The notes under the pieces are model-generated. The model searched no databases. It was not told the origin of the DNA and saw nothing but the letters and a program-made list of their open reading frames with translations. The position numbers and the translations under genes were made by a program. 64,000 nt of DNA. Origin: Melioribacteraceae bacterium (GTDB taxonomy: Bacteria; Bacteroidota; Ignavibacteria; Ignavibacteriales; Melioribacteraceae). Location: contig DAOSDY010000004.1 of the NCBI GenBank assembly GCA_035362835.1, positions 1 to 64,000 on the forward strand, written 5' to 3'. Below, one piece after another: positions 7,430 through 15,660 of the stretch (its first letter is position 1; every line of letters starts with the position of its first letter).

Positions 7430-9226
7430 ATGACGTTAAAGAATCTTCTTGTTAATTCATTTTCCTTACTTTTACTCTCATCTGTTCTTCTCTTCTCCCA
7501 GCCCCAGGTTGTAAGTGTAAGTCTGGATAAAAATATATTAAAAGCTCAGGCCGGTTCAAGTTTAAAAGTGGTACTCAATGCTAAGATTGATAATACATGG
7601 CATATCAATTCTAATAAACCGAACGATGAGTTCCTTATCCCCAGTGTAATAGCCGTAAAAGGGAATGGACTAAAACTCTCATCCGTGAAATACCCGGTTG
7701 CTCATGATATCAGCTTATCATTCTCCGATACTCCGGTCTCTGTCTACGAAGGTGACGTAAAATTCGAGCTTACTATTGCCGTCGATAAATCAGCCGCTCC
7801 CGGCAAACAGAATGTCGAAGTCAAGCTCAATTACCAGGCATGCAACGACCAGTCCTGTCTTCCTCCTACTTCTGTAAAAGCGGATCTGGAACTTGAGATC
7901 CTTCCCGCTGCAAATGCCGCAGTAGAGGAGCCGAGAGTAATCGACCAGACTGAAGAACCTGTTCAGTCTATTGAACCGCCGGTTACTCAGAAAGTAGAAG
8001 AAACTATTCTTCCTCAGGAAGAAATTAAAAAGGAGGAGGATTCTCTCGCCTCTACACTCGAATCGAGCGGAATTTTCTTAAGTCTCTTCTTCGTATTCCT
8101 CGGCGGGCTCGCATTAAATCTTACGCCGTGCGTCTATCCGCTAATCCCGATTACCATCGGTTATTTCGGCGGGCAGGCGGAAGGGAAAACGAGCCGTCTT
8201 TTTCTCCTCGGAATTCTCTACGTTCTCGGTATGGCGCTTACATATTCTGTTATCGGTGTAATAACTTCCCTAAGCGGTGCGGTATTCGGAACATTGCTTC
8301 AGAATCCGTTTGTAATTGCCGGTATTGCGCTCCTCTTTATCGTACTCGCGTTAAGTCAGTTCGGCGTTTATGAATTTAAACTCCCCGATAAACTCGTTAT
8401 GAAAGCCGGCGGTGCTAAAGGCGGTGTAATGGGCGCTTTCTTTATGGGTCTAACAATGGGAATTGTTGCCGCCCCCTGCATCGGACCGTTCGTTCTCGGA
8501 TTGGTTACATACGTTGCCGCTAAAGGAGATCCGTTCTACGGATTCCTTATGTTCTTTGTACTCGCGCTCGGACTTGGATTTCCGTACCTGCTTCTGGCAC
8601 TCTTCAGCGGTAAGATTAAGAAATTACCACGCGCAGGCGACTGGATGGAAGGCGTTAAACATATCTTCGGTTTCCTTCTGCTTGGTATGGCGTTCTTCTT
8701 CGTCGATCCGATTCTCCCGAAATCTATTCAGGGCTATGCTTTGCCAGTCTTCGGAATTATTGCCGCCGTTATTCTCTTATTCGTCGATAAGACCGCTAAT
8801 CAAATAAAGGGATTTAGAATATTCAAAACAGTTTTCTCTGTAATAGTTCTTGCAGTTTCTATCTGGGCTTTAATTCCTTCAGAGAAACTCTCCCCGGAAT
8901 GGCAGCAGTTCAGCATCGCTTCCTATGAAGAATCTTTGAAGAACAACGAAGCAATGCTTATTGATTTTTACGCCGACTGGTGTATTCCATGTAAAGAACT
9001 GGATGCTTTAACATTCTCCGATCCGCGGGTCATAAAAGAATTGGAAAGCTACACTTCATATAAAGTGGATATGACTCAGATGACGGAAGCTAACGAGGAG
9101 CTCCGCAAGAAATTTAATGTTATCGGTATGCCAACAGTTCTTATTATTAACTCAAAGGGCGAAGAGGTTCACCGGCTCACCGGATTTGTTAATGCCGATG
9201 AATTCCTCAAATTGCTAACCGATTAA
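7430..9226 (+). CDS. dsbD: Thiol:disulfide interchange protein DsbD
   Basis: A 598-residue inner-membrane reductant conduit that carries electrons from cytoplasmic thioredoxin to periplasmic thiol proteins. A signal peptide (1-24) is followed by the periplasmic DsbD alpha-type domain (about 28-150), whose active pair is Cys138/Cys143 (CNDQSC). A Pro/Glu-rich linker leads to a hydrophobic eight-helix core (about 210-490) with ALNLTPCVYPLIPIT and the matching APCIGPF half. The C-terminal thioredoxin domain has WCIPC at 517-521. All three expected cysteine pairs are present. It lies between two cassettes that each encode a periplasmic CXXC protein, so it is a plausible electron source for both (inference). 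Confidence 0.95.
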   Translation: MTLKNLLVNSFSLLLLSSVLLFSQPQVVSVSLDKNILKAQAGSSLKVVLNAKIDNTWHINSNKPNDEFLIPSVIAVKGNGLKLSSVKYPVAHDISLSFSDTPVSVYEGDVKFELTIAVDKSAAPGKQNVEVKLNYQACNDQSCLPPTSVKADLELEILPAANAAVEEPRVIDQTEEPVQSIEPPVTQKVEETILPQEEIKKEEDSLASTLESSGIFLSLFFVFLGGLALNLTPCVYPLIPITIGYFGGQAEGKTSRLFLLGILYVLGMALTYSVIGVITSLSGAVFGTLLQNPFVIAGIALLFIVLALSQFGVYEFKLPDKLVMKAGGAKGGVMGAFFMGLTMGIVAAPCIGPFVLGLVTYVAAKGDPFYGFLMFFVLALGLGFPYLLLALFSGKIKKLPRAGDWMEGVKHIFGFLLLGMAFFFVDPILPKSIQGYALPVFGIIAAVILLFVDKTANQIKGFRIFKTVFSVIVLAVSIWALIPSEKLSPEWQQFSIASYEESLKNNEAMLIDFYADWCIPCKELDALTFSDPRVIKELESYTSYKVDMTQMTEANEELRKKFNVIGMPTVLIINSKGEEVHRLTGFVNADEFLKLLTD

Positions 9227-9235
9227 AATCCTTTT

Positions 9236-9266
9236 AAGCCCGGCACCTGTGCCGGGCTTTTTTATT
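9236..9266 (+). terminator. Rho-independent terminator of dsbD
   Basis: AAGCCCGGCA / TGCCGGGCTT with a 4-base loop, followed by TTTTTATTTTTA. It begins about 10 bases after the dsbD stop. Confidence 0.92.
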
Positions 9267-9378
9267 TTTATACTCTCATTTTATTCACTTCTCTATCTCT
9301 TTTAATGAATATTTGTTAGATTTAACATGCCTTGTTAATCATTGCAATTTTTTAAAACCATTTACAATTCGTGGTCGA

Positions 9379-9969
9379 ATGATTTTCCGTAAACAAAAAA
9401 CAGATGAAGAGCTGTTGCTTCTTATAAGCCGGGATGATCACAAGGCGCTTGAAATCCTTTTTAACAGGTATTATCAGGCACTCTGCTTCTTTTCCAACCG
9501 TTTCCTTAATAATAAATACCTGGTTGAAGAAGCCGTCTCCGATGTATTCCTCAATATCTGGCTTAAAAGGGGAAGGATTCAGATTACATCGAGTATTAAA
9601 GCCTACCTCTATACAGCAGTCAGAAATCAGTCAATTAATTATCTCAAAAAGAAAGATTACAACTTCGAGGATCTCGAGGTTGTGGATAAAGAAAAGGTTA
9701 TTGCTAGTCTCTCCCCCGATCATTTTATCTATCATGAAGAACTTAAAAACGAAATCGAAAAAATAATCCTCAACATTCCGGAAAAAAGACAAATCATTTT
9801 CAGGATGAACAGGATTGACGGACTGAGCTACAAGGAAATTGCCGAAGTCCTTTCAATTTCTGTCAACACTGTTCAGAATCAGATGGGGCACGCCGTTAAA
9901 TACCTTGCAGAACATCTCCCCAGAATCAAAAAATTTTTTATCCTCCTTCTTGCTTCTTTACTCCGTTAA
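9379..9969 (+). CDS. ECF sigma-70 factor, FecI-like, cassette 2
   Basis: A 196-residue ECF sigma factor, paralogous to the one at 763. Region 2 covers about residues 15-85 (FNRYYQALCFFSNRFL, then a RNQSINYLKK-type end). Region 4 covers about 125-180 (LSYKEIAEVLSISVNTVQNQ). The ATG at 9379 (MIFRKQK) is chosen; the frame stays open back to a TTG at 9313, but that extension has no sigma character. The downstream neighbours are FecR, STN receptor and a TlpA-like lipoprotein. A terminator-like hairpin after this gene suggests that sigma and anti-sigma are at least partly transcribed separately. Confidence 0.9.
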   Translation: MIFRKQKTDEELLLLISRDDHKALEILFNRYYQALCFFSNRFLNNKYLVEEAVSDVFLNIWLKRGRIQITSSIKAYLYTAVRNQSINYLKKKDYNFEDLEVVDKEKVIASLSPDHFIYHEELKNEIEKIILNIPEKRQIIFRMNRIDGLSYKEIAEVLSISVNTVQNQMGHAVKYLAEHLPRIKKFFILLLASLLR

Positions 9970-9999
9970 TACGCACTTGTCAAACCCGGGTTCTCTTTT

Positions 10000-10049
10000 A
10001 AGCCTGGTTTTTGACCTATAATTATTCATTTTAATAATCAGGCTTTTTT
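10000..10049 (+). terminator. Terminator-like hairpin after sigma gene 2
   Basis: AAGCCTG (about 10000-10006) pairs with CAGGCTT (10039-10045) around a long AT-rich internal part, followed by a T run. It lies between the sigma gene and its fecR, upstream of the block shared with cassette 1. Confidence 0.55.
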
Positions 10050-10055
10050 AAAAGA

Positions 10056-10100
10056 GGATAGTAGGTCCCTGCAGCTTTACTTGTCTAATTAATATAAATC
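10056..10100 (+). promoter_or_regulatory. Putative fecR 2 promoter region, shared block
   Basis: GGATAGTA (10056-10063), TACTT (10078-10082) and TTAATATAA (10089-10097) lie between the hairpin and the fecR start, matching the order of elements at 1340-1387. It is probably where fecR transcription begins. Which sigma factor acts here is not shown. Confidence 0.4.
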
Positions 10101-10122
10101 CTATTCATATACCGGTGAAAAT

Positions 10123-11169
10123 ATGAACGAAGAAAAATTTTATGAATTAGCCGCCAGGGTCCTATCTGGTGAAGCTTCTTTTGATGAACGCGATGAATTG
10201 AATAACCTTTTGAAGGATGAAAACTTTAAAGAAAAATTCAATCTGATAAGAAAAAACTGGAACGGTGATAACTTACCGGAAGGAAAAACTTTTTTCAGGG
10301 TAGAAGAGGGCTGGCAGAAACTTACAGGAAAAATCCGTAAATACGAACCCGGTATCGAAACTGAACCGGAAGGCCTTCCGGTCTGGCCAATGTTCCTTAA
10401 GAGCAGGTATGCTCAGGTAATGGCCTCAATACTCATCGTGGTTCTCGCAGGCTACTGGCTCCTCTCTCTTACCGGAGTTGTTTCGAACGAAGAAACAATA
10501 ACATGGAACAGCAAATCGACCGTATCCGGGCAGATCTCTATAATCACGCTTTTCGACGGTACGCGTATTACTCTTAATTCCGAAAGCAGACTTAAATACC
10601 CCGGTAAATTCGGTACTGCATCGCGGGAAATTTTCCTCGAAGGGGAAGCATACTTCGAAGTTAAGTCCGATCCTTTACGCCCATTTAAAGTTCACTCCGA
10701 TAATGTCTCCACTGAAGTGCTCGGTACAAAATTCAACGTGAAAGCCTACAGGGAGGAAAGTGAAATAAAGATTTCGCTAGTGGAGGGAAAAGTAAAAGTT
10801 AATAATGAATTTAAGAGTTTGAATAAAGAACCTGTCTATTTAAAACCGAACGAACAGCTCAGTTTCAACAAGTCGAACGGAATTGTTACTCTCGATAAAT
10901 TCGCGTTGCTTCAAACTATAGGGTGGAAGGATAATATCCTCGTTTTCGACAACGAACCTCTCGCCAAAGTTCTGATTGCCCTCCGGCGTTCTTTCGGTGT
11001 CCAGTTTGAACTGGAAGACACCACTTTTAACAGGTTAAAGATCAAAGCCAATTTTGAGAATGAATCCTTCTGGACAATTATTAAAGTAATCAGGAATGCA
11101 ACTAATCTTGAATATAGGACAGTAAGTAAAAATGACGAGCTGCAGAAGATCATATTTTACAACAAATAA
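10123..11169 (+). CDS. FecR-family anti-sigma factor, cassette 2
   Basis: A 348-residue membrane anti-sigma/sigma regulator, paralogue of the protein at 1413. A cytoplasmic N-terminus (1-95) precedes one helix (about 98-118). The periplasmic FecR domain spans about 140-235 (LFDGTRITLNSESRLKYPGK, IFLEGEAYFEVKSD, TEVLGTKFNVKAY), and the C-terminal DUF4974-like part about 270-340. ATG 10123 is preceded by GGTGAAAAT rather than a strong SD. It should control the sigma factor at 9379 in response to the receptor at 11324. Its stop overlaps the SD of the downstream leader ORF. Confidence 0.92.
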   Translation: MNEEKFYELAARVLSGEASFDERDELNNLLKDENFKEKFNLIRKNWNGDNLPEGKTFFRVEEGWQKLTGKIRKYEPGIETEPEGLPVWPMFLKSRYAQVMASILIVVLAGYWLLSLTGVVSNEETITWNSKSTVSGQISIITLFDGTRITLNSESRLKYPGKFGTASREIFLEGEAYFEVKSDPLRPFKVHSDNVSTEVLGTKFNVKAYREESEIKISLVEGKVKVNNEFKSLNKEPVYLKPNEQLSFNKSNGIVTLDKFALLQTIGWKDNILVFDNEPLAKVLIALRRSFGVQFELEDTTFNRLKIKANFENESFWTIIKVIRNATNLEYRTVSKNDELQKIIFYNK

Positions 11170-11183
11170 AGGAGGTTAAATCT

Positions 11184-11213
11184 ATGAGGGTTTTTACCGT
11201 TATAGGCGGTTAA
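11184..11213 (+). CDS. Possible nine-residue leader ORF (MRVFTVIGG), cassette 2
   Basis: The ATG is preceded by AAAGGAGG (11168-11175), which begins inside the fecR stop codon. Nine codons follow and the TAA lies four bases before hairpin 1. It is positionally equivalent to 2437-2457 and shares MRV. Translation is plausible from the SD, and coupling to fecR is likely because the SD overlaps its end. Confidence 0.4.
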   Translation: MRVFTVIGG

Positions 11214-11217
11214 AAAA

Positions 11218-11248
11218 AGCCGTGACAATGGTCGAGATTGCCACGGCT
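11218..11248 (+). promoter_or_regulatory. Conserved leader hairpin 1, cassette 2
   Basis: AGCCGTGACAAT pairs with ATTGCCACGGCT around GGTCGAG. Compared with 2468-2500, one base pair has changed on both sides (A-T to G-C), and the single A.C mismatch is kept. Confidence 0.6.
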
Positions 11249-11256
11249 GGAATCGC

Positions 11257-11303
11257 TAAACAATCCCCCGATTAATCGGGGACGGGTAAATAACAATTGT
11301 TTA
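11257..11303 (+). promoter_or_regulatory. Leader hairpin 2 before receptor 2
   Basis: TAAACAAT (11257-11264) pairs with ATTGTTTA (11296-11303) and encloses the perfect palindrome CCCCGATTAATCGGGG (11266-11281). It ends 20 bases before the receptor ATG, similar to the 18 bases in cassette 1. Both spacers carry ACGGG followed by an A-rich run. Confidence 0.5.
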
Positions 11304-11323
11304 ACAACAGACGGGTAAAAAAT

Positions 11324-14002
11324 ATGAAAAAAAACATTATACGGATAGTCAAAATGACGGCTTATTATTCACTTCTGGGGTTCTTTCTTCAAGGCTTTAT
11401 TTTCAATCTCATTTTTGCATTCACCCCCAGTGAAGGCCAGAATCTGTCTCAAATCAAAGTAACCGTAAACCTTAATAAAGTATCTTTCGAATCCGCTCTT
11501 CAGCATATCGAAAAACAATCGAGCCTGAAATTTTTCTACGTTAAAGATGAAATCCCCGTCGATGAAAAAGTTACCATCGATGTTACTAATGAATCCCTCT
11601 ACGATGTTTTGAAAACTCTTGCTTCTCAGTATAATCTCGTCTTCCAGAGAATTAACAGTCAGATAGTTATCAAAAAAGGAACAAGTTATGAAAGGGAAGA
11701 CGAACTCGTTGTACAGGGGAATGGTGCCATTAGAGGCAGGATTACAGATTCCCGAACCGGCGAAGGTCTTATCGGCGCTAATATTTTAATTCAGGGAACG
11801 TCTCTTGGAACTACAACCGACGACAGAGGCAATTACCGCCTGGAAAAATTGGATGCCGGTACATATACCGTCGTTGTTCAGTATCTTGGATATCTGACGC
11901 GTACCGAATCCGTAAATGTCGTTGAAAATAGAACTGTCGAAATTAACTTCCAGCTCGAACAGTCTGAAATACAGATGTCAGAAGTAGTTGTTACTACAAG
12001 TACGGTTATTCCAACTCCTGTTAAGAAACTGCCGAATACAATCAGCGTTGTTACTGCGCGCGACCTCGAAAGAATGAATCCTACTAACGTTGCGGAAGTT
12101 GTAAGGCTTGCCGTTCCCGGAGCGTTCTATTCGGACGAAGGTGTAGGTACAACTTACGGCGCTTTTTCAGTTCGCGGTGTCTCATCTATTCAGGGAGCTG
12201 CCTCAACTCTTAAAGTTTATGTTGACGGAGTTGAAGTTTCCGATCCGGCTTATGTAACTTATATGGACCCGAGTTCTATTCAGCGTGTGGAAGTTGTGCC
12301 GGGTCCCCAGGCTTCAACTATTTACGGCTCACGTGCTATTAGCGGTGTTATGCAGATTTTTACAAAACAGGGTGTGCAGGGTAGAACGAGATTGTCTGGA
12401 AAGGTCGGCATGAAGACTATGGACGGCAAATATGTCGGAAATAAAACTCCCCTCGGTCAGGAAAGCTCTCTTAATGCAATGGGCGGCTTCAGCATTTTTA
12501 ATTTTAATGCCGGTGTGAATTACAAGAATGAACCTCAATGGATCGATCTTTTTGAAGAACAGGCGCTTAATTTATCCGGCTCGGGTAGATTTAATACGGG
12601 CGATTTTTCAGGCGGGGTATCAATCACTTATTCAAAAAGAAATAATGTTAGCGGGTGGGATCCTTTAACCTATAAACGCGATAAAGAATTAAACCGGCCT
12701 TTAACCGCGCCAAACCGCGTTACGGAAAGTACATATGGAACTTACTCACTTAACTTAATCTATAAAGCTGCTGAAAACTGGACACATAACTTAACTGCCG
12801 GTTATAATGCATTATCCAGATTTAGCTATGATCGAAGTCCGAATGCTACTACGAAACTTTATTCGGTTAGTGAAAGCACCGATCAGAGATATTCAATGGC
12901 TTACAATACATCCTATCAATTTGATATTAATGAGATGTTCAATTCCGCAATAACAGCCGGTTTGGACTGGACAGAATATTCATTGCCTTTCTTCTCCGGA
13001 AACGTTGCGGACAGACAGAATTATGAATTTGTCGATTCGAATCCCGGAAAGAAGAAGAACTTCGGATTCTTTGCACAGACTCAGACTTCTTACAACGATT
13101 TCCTCTTTTTAACTGCAGGTCTGCGCGCAGATAAACGCCCCTCTGCTGCCGAGGAACCTTATACATGGTCGCCGCGACTCGGTTTGAGCGGTGTCTATGA
13201 GATGGAGGACTGGATGTTCAAAGGTAGAATTGCGTGGGGTCAGTCGGTTATCGTTCCGGATGAAAGATATATAGCCGGTGCAGAGACTGCAACTTCGGTT
13301 GTACTCCCTAATCTGAATTTATTGTCTCAGGTTCAAAGAGGATATGAATTAGGCGCCGATGTTTACTATATGAATCTTTTCACAGTAAGTTTAACTTACT
13401 TTGATCAAAGGCCGCTCGACCTTATTGAAATGGTTAACCTCGGACGGGATAGCCAGAACCGTGTTATGTATCAGTATCAGAATTTAAGTGAAGTTAAAAA
13501 CCAGGGATTTGAAATTAAAGGAATCTTTAACCCTTTAAGCTGGTTAACCTTCAATGTTAATTATGGAAAAACAACAAGTACTGTATTAAAACTTGGTCCG
13601 AATTATACAGGTACGCTTAAAGTAGGAGGAGAAATAGTTGGACGGCCCGAATACACAATCTCCACAAATATTGAAATCACTCCAGTCGAAGGAACGACTA
13701 TTACTCTTAGTGCATTCAGATTCGGTGAGTGGATCGCGGCTGACTTCTACGGATATCTCTATGATGTTTACGGCGGAAAATATAATGCTGCTGTAAAACC
13801 GTATCCGAACGGGTATTATATTACTTATCCGTCATTCACCAAGATTAACGCCGGTGTCACTCAAAGAATTTCTGAAACACTCTCCGGATATCTCCAGATC
13901 GATAATCTTACTAACGACGATAGCTTTGAGAGAATCAATACTGCGGTTACTCAGCCCCGGACAGTTACAATCGGTGTTATGTTTAACGGATTAACATTAT
14001 AA
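11324..14002 (+). CDS. STN-domain TonB-dependent receptor/transducer, cassette 2
   Basis: An 892-residue outer-membrane TonB receptor with the same order as the one at 2570: signal peptide (ending near SEGQN), STN domain (about 45-110), carboxypeptidase regulatory-like domain (about 130-210, GAIRGRITDSRTGEGLIGAN), plug (about 225-345, PGPQASTIYGSRAISGV) and barrel to the end. ATG 11324 is chosen because MKKNIIRIVKMTA aligns with the start of the paralogue. An in-frame TTG at 11297 falls inside hairpin 2 and is rejected. Base composition here is normal for the window, unlike receptor 1. Ligand unknown. It is followed after 15 bases by the TlpA-like lipoprotein gene. Confidence 0.93.
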   Translation: MKKNIIRIVKMTAYYSLLGFFLQGFIFNLIFAFTPSEGQNLSQIKVTVNLNKVSFESALQHIEKQSSLKFFYVKDEIPVDEKVTIDVTNESLYDVLKTLASQYNLVFQRINSQIVIKKGTSYEREDELVVQGNGAIRGRITDSRTGEGLIGANILIQGTSLGTTTDDRGNYRLEKLDAGTYTVVVQYLGYLTRTESVNVVENRTVEINFQLEQSEIQMSEVVVTTSTVIPTPVKKLPNTISVVTARDLERMNPTNVAEVVRLAVPGAFYSDEGVGTTYGAFSVRGVSSIQGAASTLKVYVDGVEVSDPAYVTYMDPSSIQRVEVVPGPQASTIYGSRAISGVMQIFTKQGVQGRTRLSGKVGMKTMDGKYVGNKTPLGQESSLNAMGGFSIFNFNAGVNYKNEPQWIDLFEEQALNLSGSGRFNTGDFSGGVSITYSKRNNVSGWDPLTYKRDKELNRPLTAPNRVTESTYGTYSLNLIYKAAENWTHNLTAGYNALSRFSYDRSPNATTKLYSVSESTDQRYSMAYNTSYQFDINEMFNSAITAGLDWTEYSLPFFSGNVADRQNYEFVDSNPGKKKNFGFFAQTQTSYNDFLFLTAGLRADKRPSAAEEPYTWSPRLGLSGVYEMEDWMFKGRIAWGQSVIVPDERYIAGAETATSVVLPNLNLLSQVQRGYELGADVYYMNLFTVSLTYFDQRPLDLIEMVNLGRDSQNRVMYQYQNLSEVKNQGFEIKGIFNPLSWLTFNVNYGKTTSTVLKLGPNYTGTLKVGGEIVGRPEYTISTNIEITPVEGTTITLSAFRFGEWIAADFYGYLYDVYGGKYNAAVKPYPNGYYITYPSFTKINAGVTQRISETLSGYLQIDNLTNDDSFERINTAVTQPRTVTIGVMFNGLTL

Positions 14003-14017
14003 GGAAGGGACTAATAG

Positions 14018-15202
14018 ATGAGAACAATTATGATTAAAATTAAAAAGTTAAGTTTAGTCCGCTTCCTGCTGGTTCTATCAGTAATTATTTTGCAGGCCTG
14101 CGGTTCCGGTGATAGTAATAATTTTGTTATTAACGGAAAAGCATCGGGACTCGAAGGCGCAAATATCATTCTGCTTCATTCTCTTAAACCGGGAAAGGTG
14201 GACACACTTGGCCGGGCAATTGTTAAGGACGGTCAGTTTAATATTTCAGGAGAACTTCAATCCCCGGTCTTTGCACGTTTAGTTATCTCTTCTCCGCAAT
14301 ATTACTCATCCTTCTGGCTTCCTCCTTCGGAAGTTGAAATTGATCTTGATACCGCAAGGGTTGATGAAGGTATGGGCAAATCTTTAATTCCTCTTGTTAA
14401 AGGATCCGTTGAGCAGGAAGTATATGATTCTTTTTCAGATCAGTATGACCTGATCTCGCGGGATATCAGAAATGAAAGCAAACTGCTTCAAAAAACAACC
14501 GACCCTGAGGAAAAGAAAAAAATCACCGAGAAAATTGATAAACTCAGAGATGAACTGACTGAAAAATCGAACGGAATGATTCTCGATTTTGTAAAGAAGA
14601 ATAACTCCTCTGTTGTATCTGCTTACTTAATGGCCAGAATATTAAATGACCAGTACCACAAAGTAGAAACTCTGCAGTCGGTTATGGATAATTTTACTCC
14701 TGAAGTAAAATTATCCCCGTATTATCTGGAGAATAGGGATGAACTTGACCTGCTGATGCGGATTCAACCCGGTAAACCTGCCCCTGATTTCTCGCTTCCC
14801 GATATGCAGGGGAATGATTTCCAGTTCTCTTCTCTAAAAGGCAAGGTCGTCTTGATCGATTTCTGGGCCTCCTGGTGTAAACCTTGTATCGCCTCTATTC
14901 CCGCAATGAAAAACATATATAATACGTACAAGGAAAAAGGATTTGAAATTCTCGGCCTCTCTAACGATAGTAAAAAAGATGCCTGGCTTAAGTCGATTGA
15001 AATCAATACAATTCCATGGAAAAACGTTGTTGACCGATTTCCTCAGCCGCCGGCTCCTTTCGGACCCGCTGAAGTAGCTACACTCTACGGAATTTCCTAT
15101 CTCCCCACAACAATTCTTGTAGATAGAGAAGGAATTATTATTGCTAAAAACCTCCATGCGGAGGAACTTGAAACAAAACTGAAGGAGATTTTTAAGAACT
15201 AA
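14018..15202 (+). CDS. TlpA-like thioredoxin-fold lipoprotein, cassette 2
   Basis: A 394-residue predicted lipoprotein: a hydrophobic leader ends in a lipobox (LQAC, Cys28). An N-terminal beta-rich domain (about 34-130) resembles DUF4369. A charged helical middle is followed by a C-terminal AhpC/TSA-type redoxin domain (about 250-390) with WCKPC at 286-290 and a cis-proline segment (YLPTTILVD). It would act as a membrane-anchored periplasmic thiol reductase or disulfide exchanger. The start has a good SD (AAGGAAGGG), and the gene is probably co-transcribed with receptor 2. It corresponds to the cassette 1 protein only in its thioredoxin domain. Confidence 0.9.
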   Translation: MRTIMIKIKKLSLVRFLLVLSVIILQACGSGDSNNFVINGKASGLEGANIILLHSLKPGKVDTLGRAIVKDGQFNISGELQSPVFARLVISSPQYYSSFWLPPSEVEIDLDTARVDEGMGKSLIPLVKGSVEQEVYDSFSDQYDLISRDIRNESKLLQKTTDPEEKKKITEKIDKLRDELTEKSNGMILDFVKKNNSSVVSAYLMARILNDQYHKVETLQSVMDNFTPEVKLSPYYLENRDELDLLMRIQPGKPAPDFSLPDMQGNDFQFSSLKGKVVLIDFWASWCKPCIASIPAMKNIYNTYKEKGFEILGLSNDSKKDAWLKSIEINTIPWKNVVDRFPQPPAPFGPAEVATLYGISYLPTTILVDREGIIIAKNLHAEELETKLKEIFKN

Positions 15203-15271
15203 AAATTCTTTTAATCATAAGGAGGTTTAAGGTTTATACTGTATTACCTTCTTTGCCCTCATACATCTCCG

Positions 15272-15312
15272 CCTCCTCGGAGTATTCCCCAACTCTGAGG
15301 AGGTTTCTTTTT
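15272..15312 (+). terminator. Terminator after cassette 2
   Basis: CCTCCTCGGAGT pairs with ACTCTGAGGAGG (one G.U pair), then TTTCTTTTTAT. It would end the receptor 2/TlpA-like transcript about 70 bases after the stop. Confidence 0.75.
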
Positions 15313-15410
15313 ATGAACAGTATTATGAACAATAATTTTGGATACTTTTTTCCGGATACATATATTTACTCCGCTTTCGTGGGAATATCATTTAATCTGT
15401 AGAGGACTGA

Positions 15411-15494
15411 TTGAGTATTACTGATCCTGTTAATCAGAACGCAGTTGAATTGGAATGGATGAATCAATTCTCCTCCGGAGATAAAACCACTTAA
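15411..15494 (+). pseudogene. Short SD-led ORF, possible ECF sigma N-terminal remnant
   Basis: TTG at 15411 follows AGAGGA at a 5-base spacing and opens 27 codons. The end of the peptide (ELEWMNQFSSGDKTT) looks like the first helix of sigma region 2, where ECF factors commonly have a similar (F/L)xxGD motif. The frame then stops. It may be the stump of a third sigma gene or a chance small ORF. Confidence 0.25.
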
Positions 15495-15615
15495 AAACTA
15501 TAATTTATATTCATACTTTTTTGCTCGAAAAATAGAACTGTTATGAAAATCTTTCATTAATTATATTTTACTAATTCCAACAAATTCTTCAAATCCTGTA
15601 GGATTAAGGAAAAGA

Positions 15616-15645
15616 AAAAGCCCATCAATGATGGGCTTTTTTTAT
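15616..15645. terminator. Bidirectional terminator downstream of the S9 peptidase gene
   Basis: AAAAGCCCATC / GATGGGCTTTT with a 3-base loop, A run on the left and T run on the right. It lies just after the minus-strand S9 peptidase stop. Confidence 0.85.
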
Positions 15646-15660
15646 AATCTCTTGTTGCCT

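Larger units (their letters stand above)
15203..15660. other. Gene-poor gap between cassette 2 and the S9 peptidase
   Basis: This 458-base stretch contains an orphan SD-like AAGGAGGTTT near 15220 with no start codon after it, a terminator hairpin (15272-15312), a 27-codon SD-led ORF (15411-15494) and a bidirectional terminator (15616-15645). The remaining sequence, about 15495-15610, is AT-rich and I see nothing in it. Confidence 0.6.

Noticed and set aside
11297..11323. TTG start extending receptor 2 by nine codons
   Set aside because: The TTG lies within the hairpin 2 stem, and the extension is not present in the paralogue, whose start aligns with ATG 11324.
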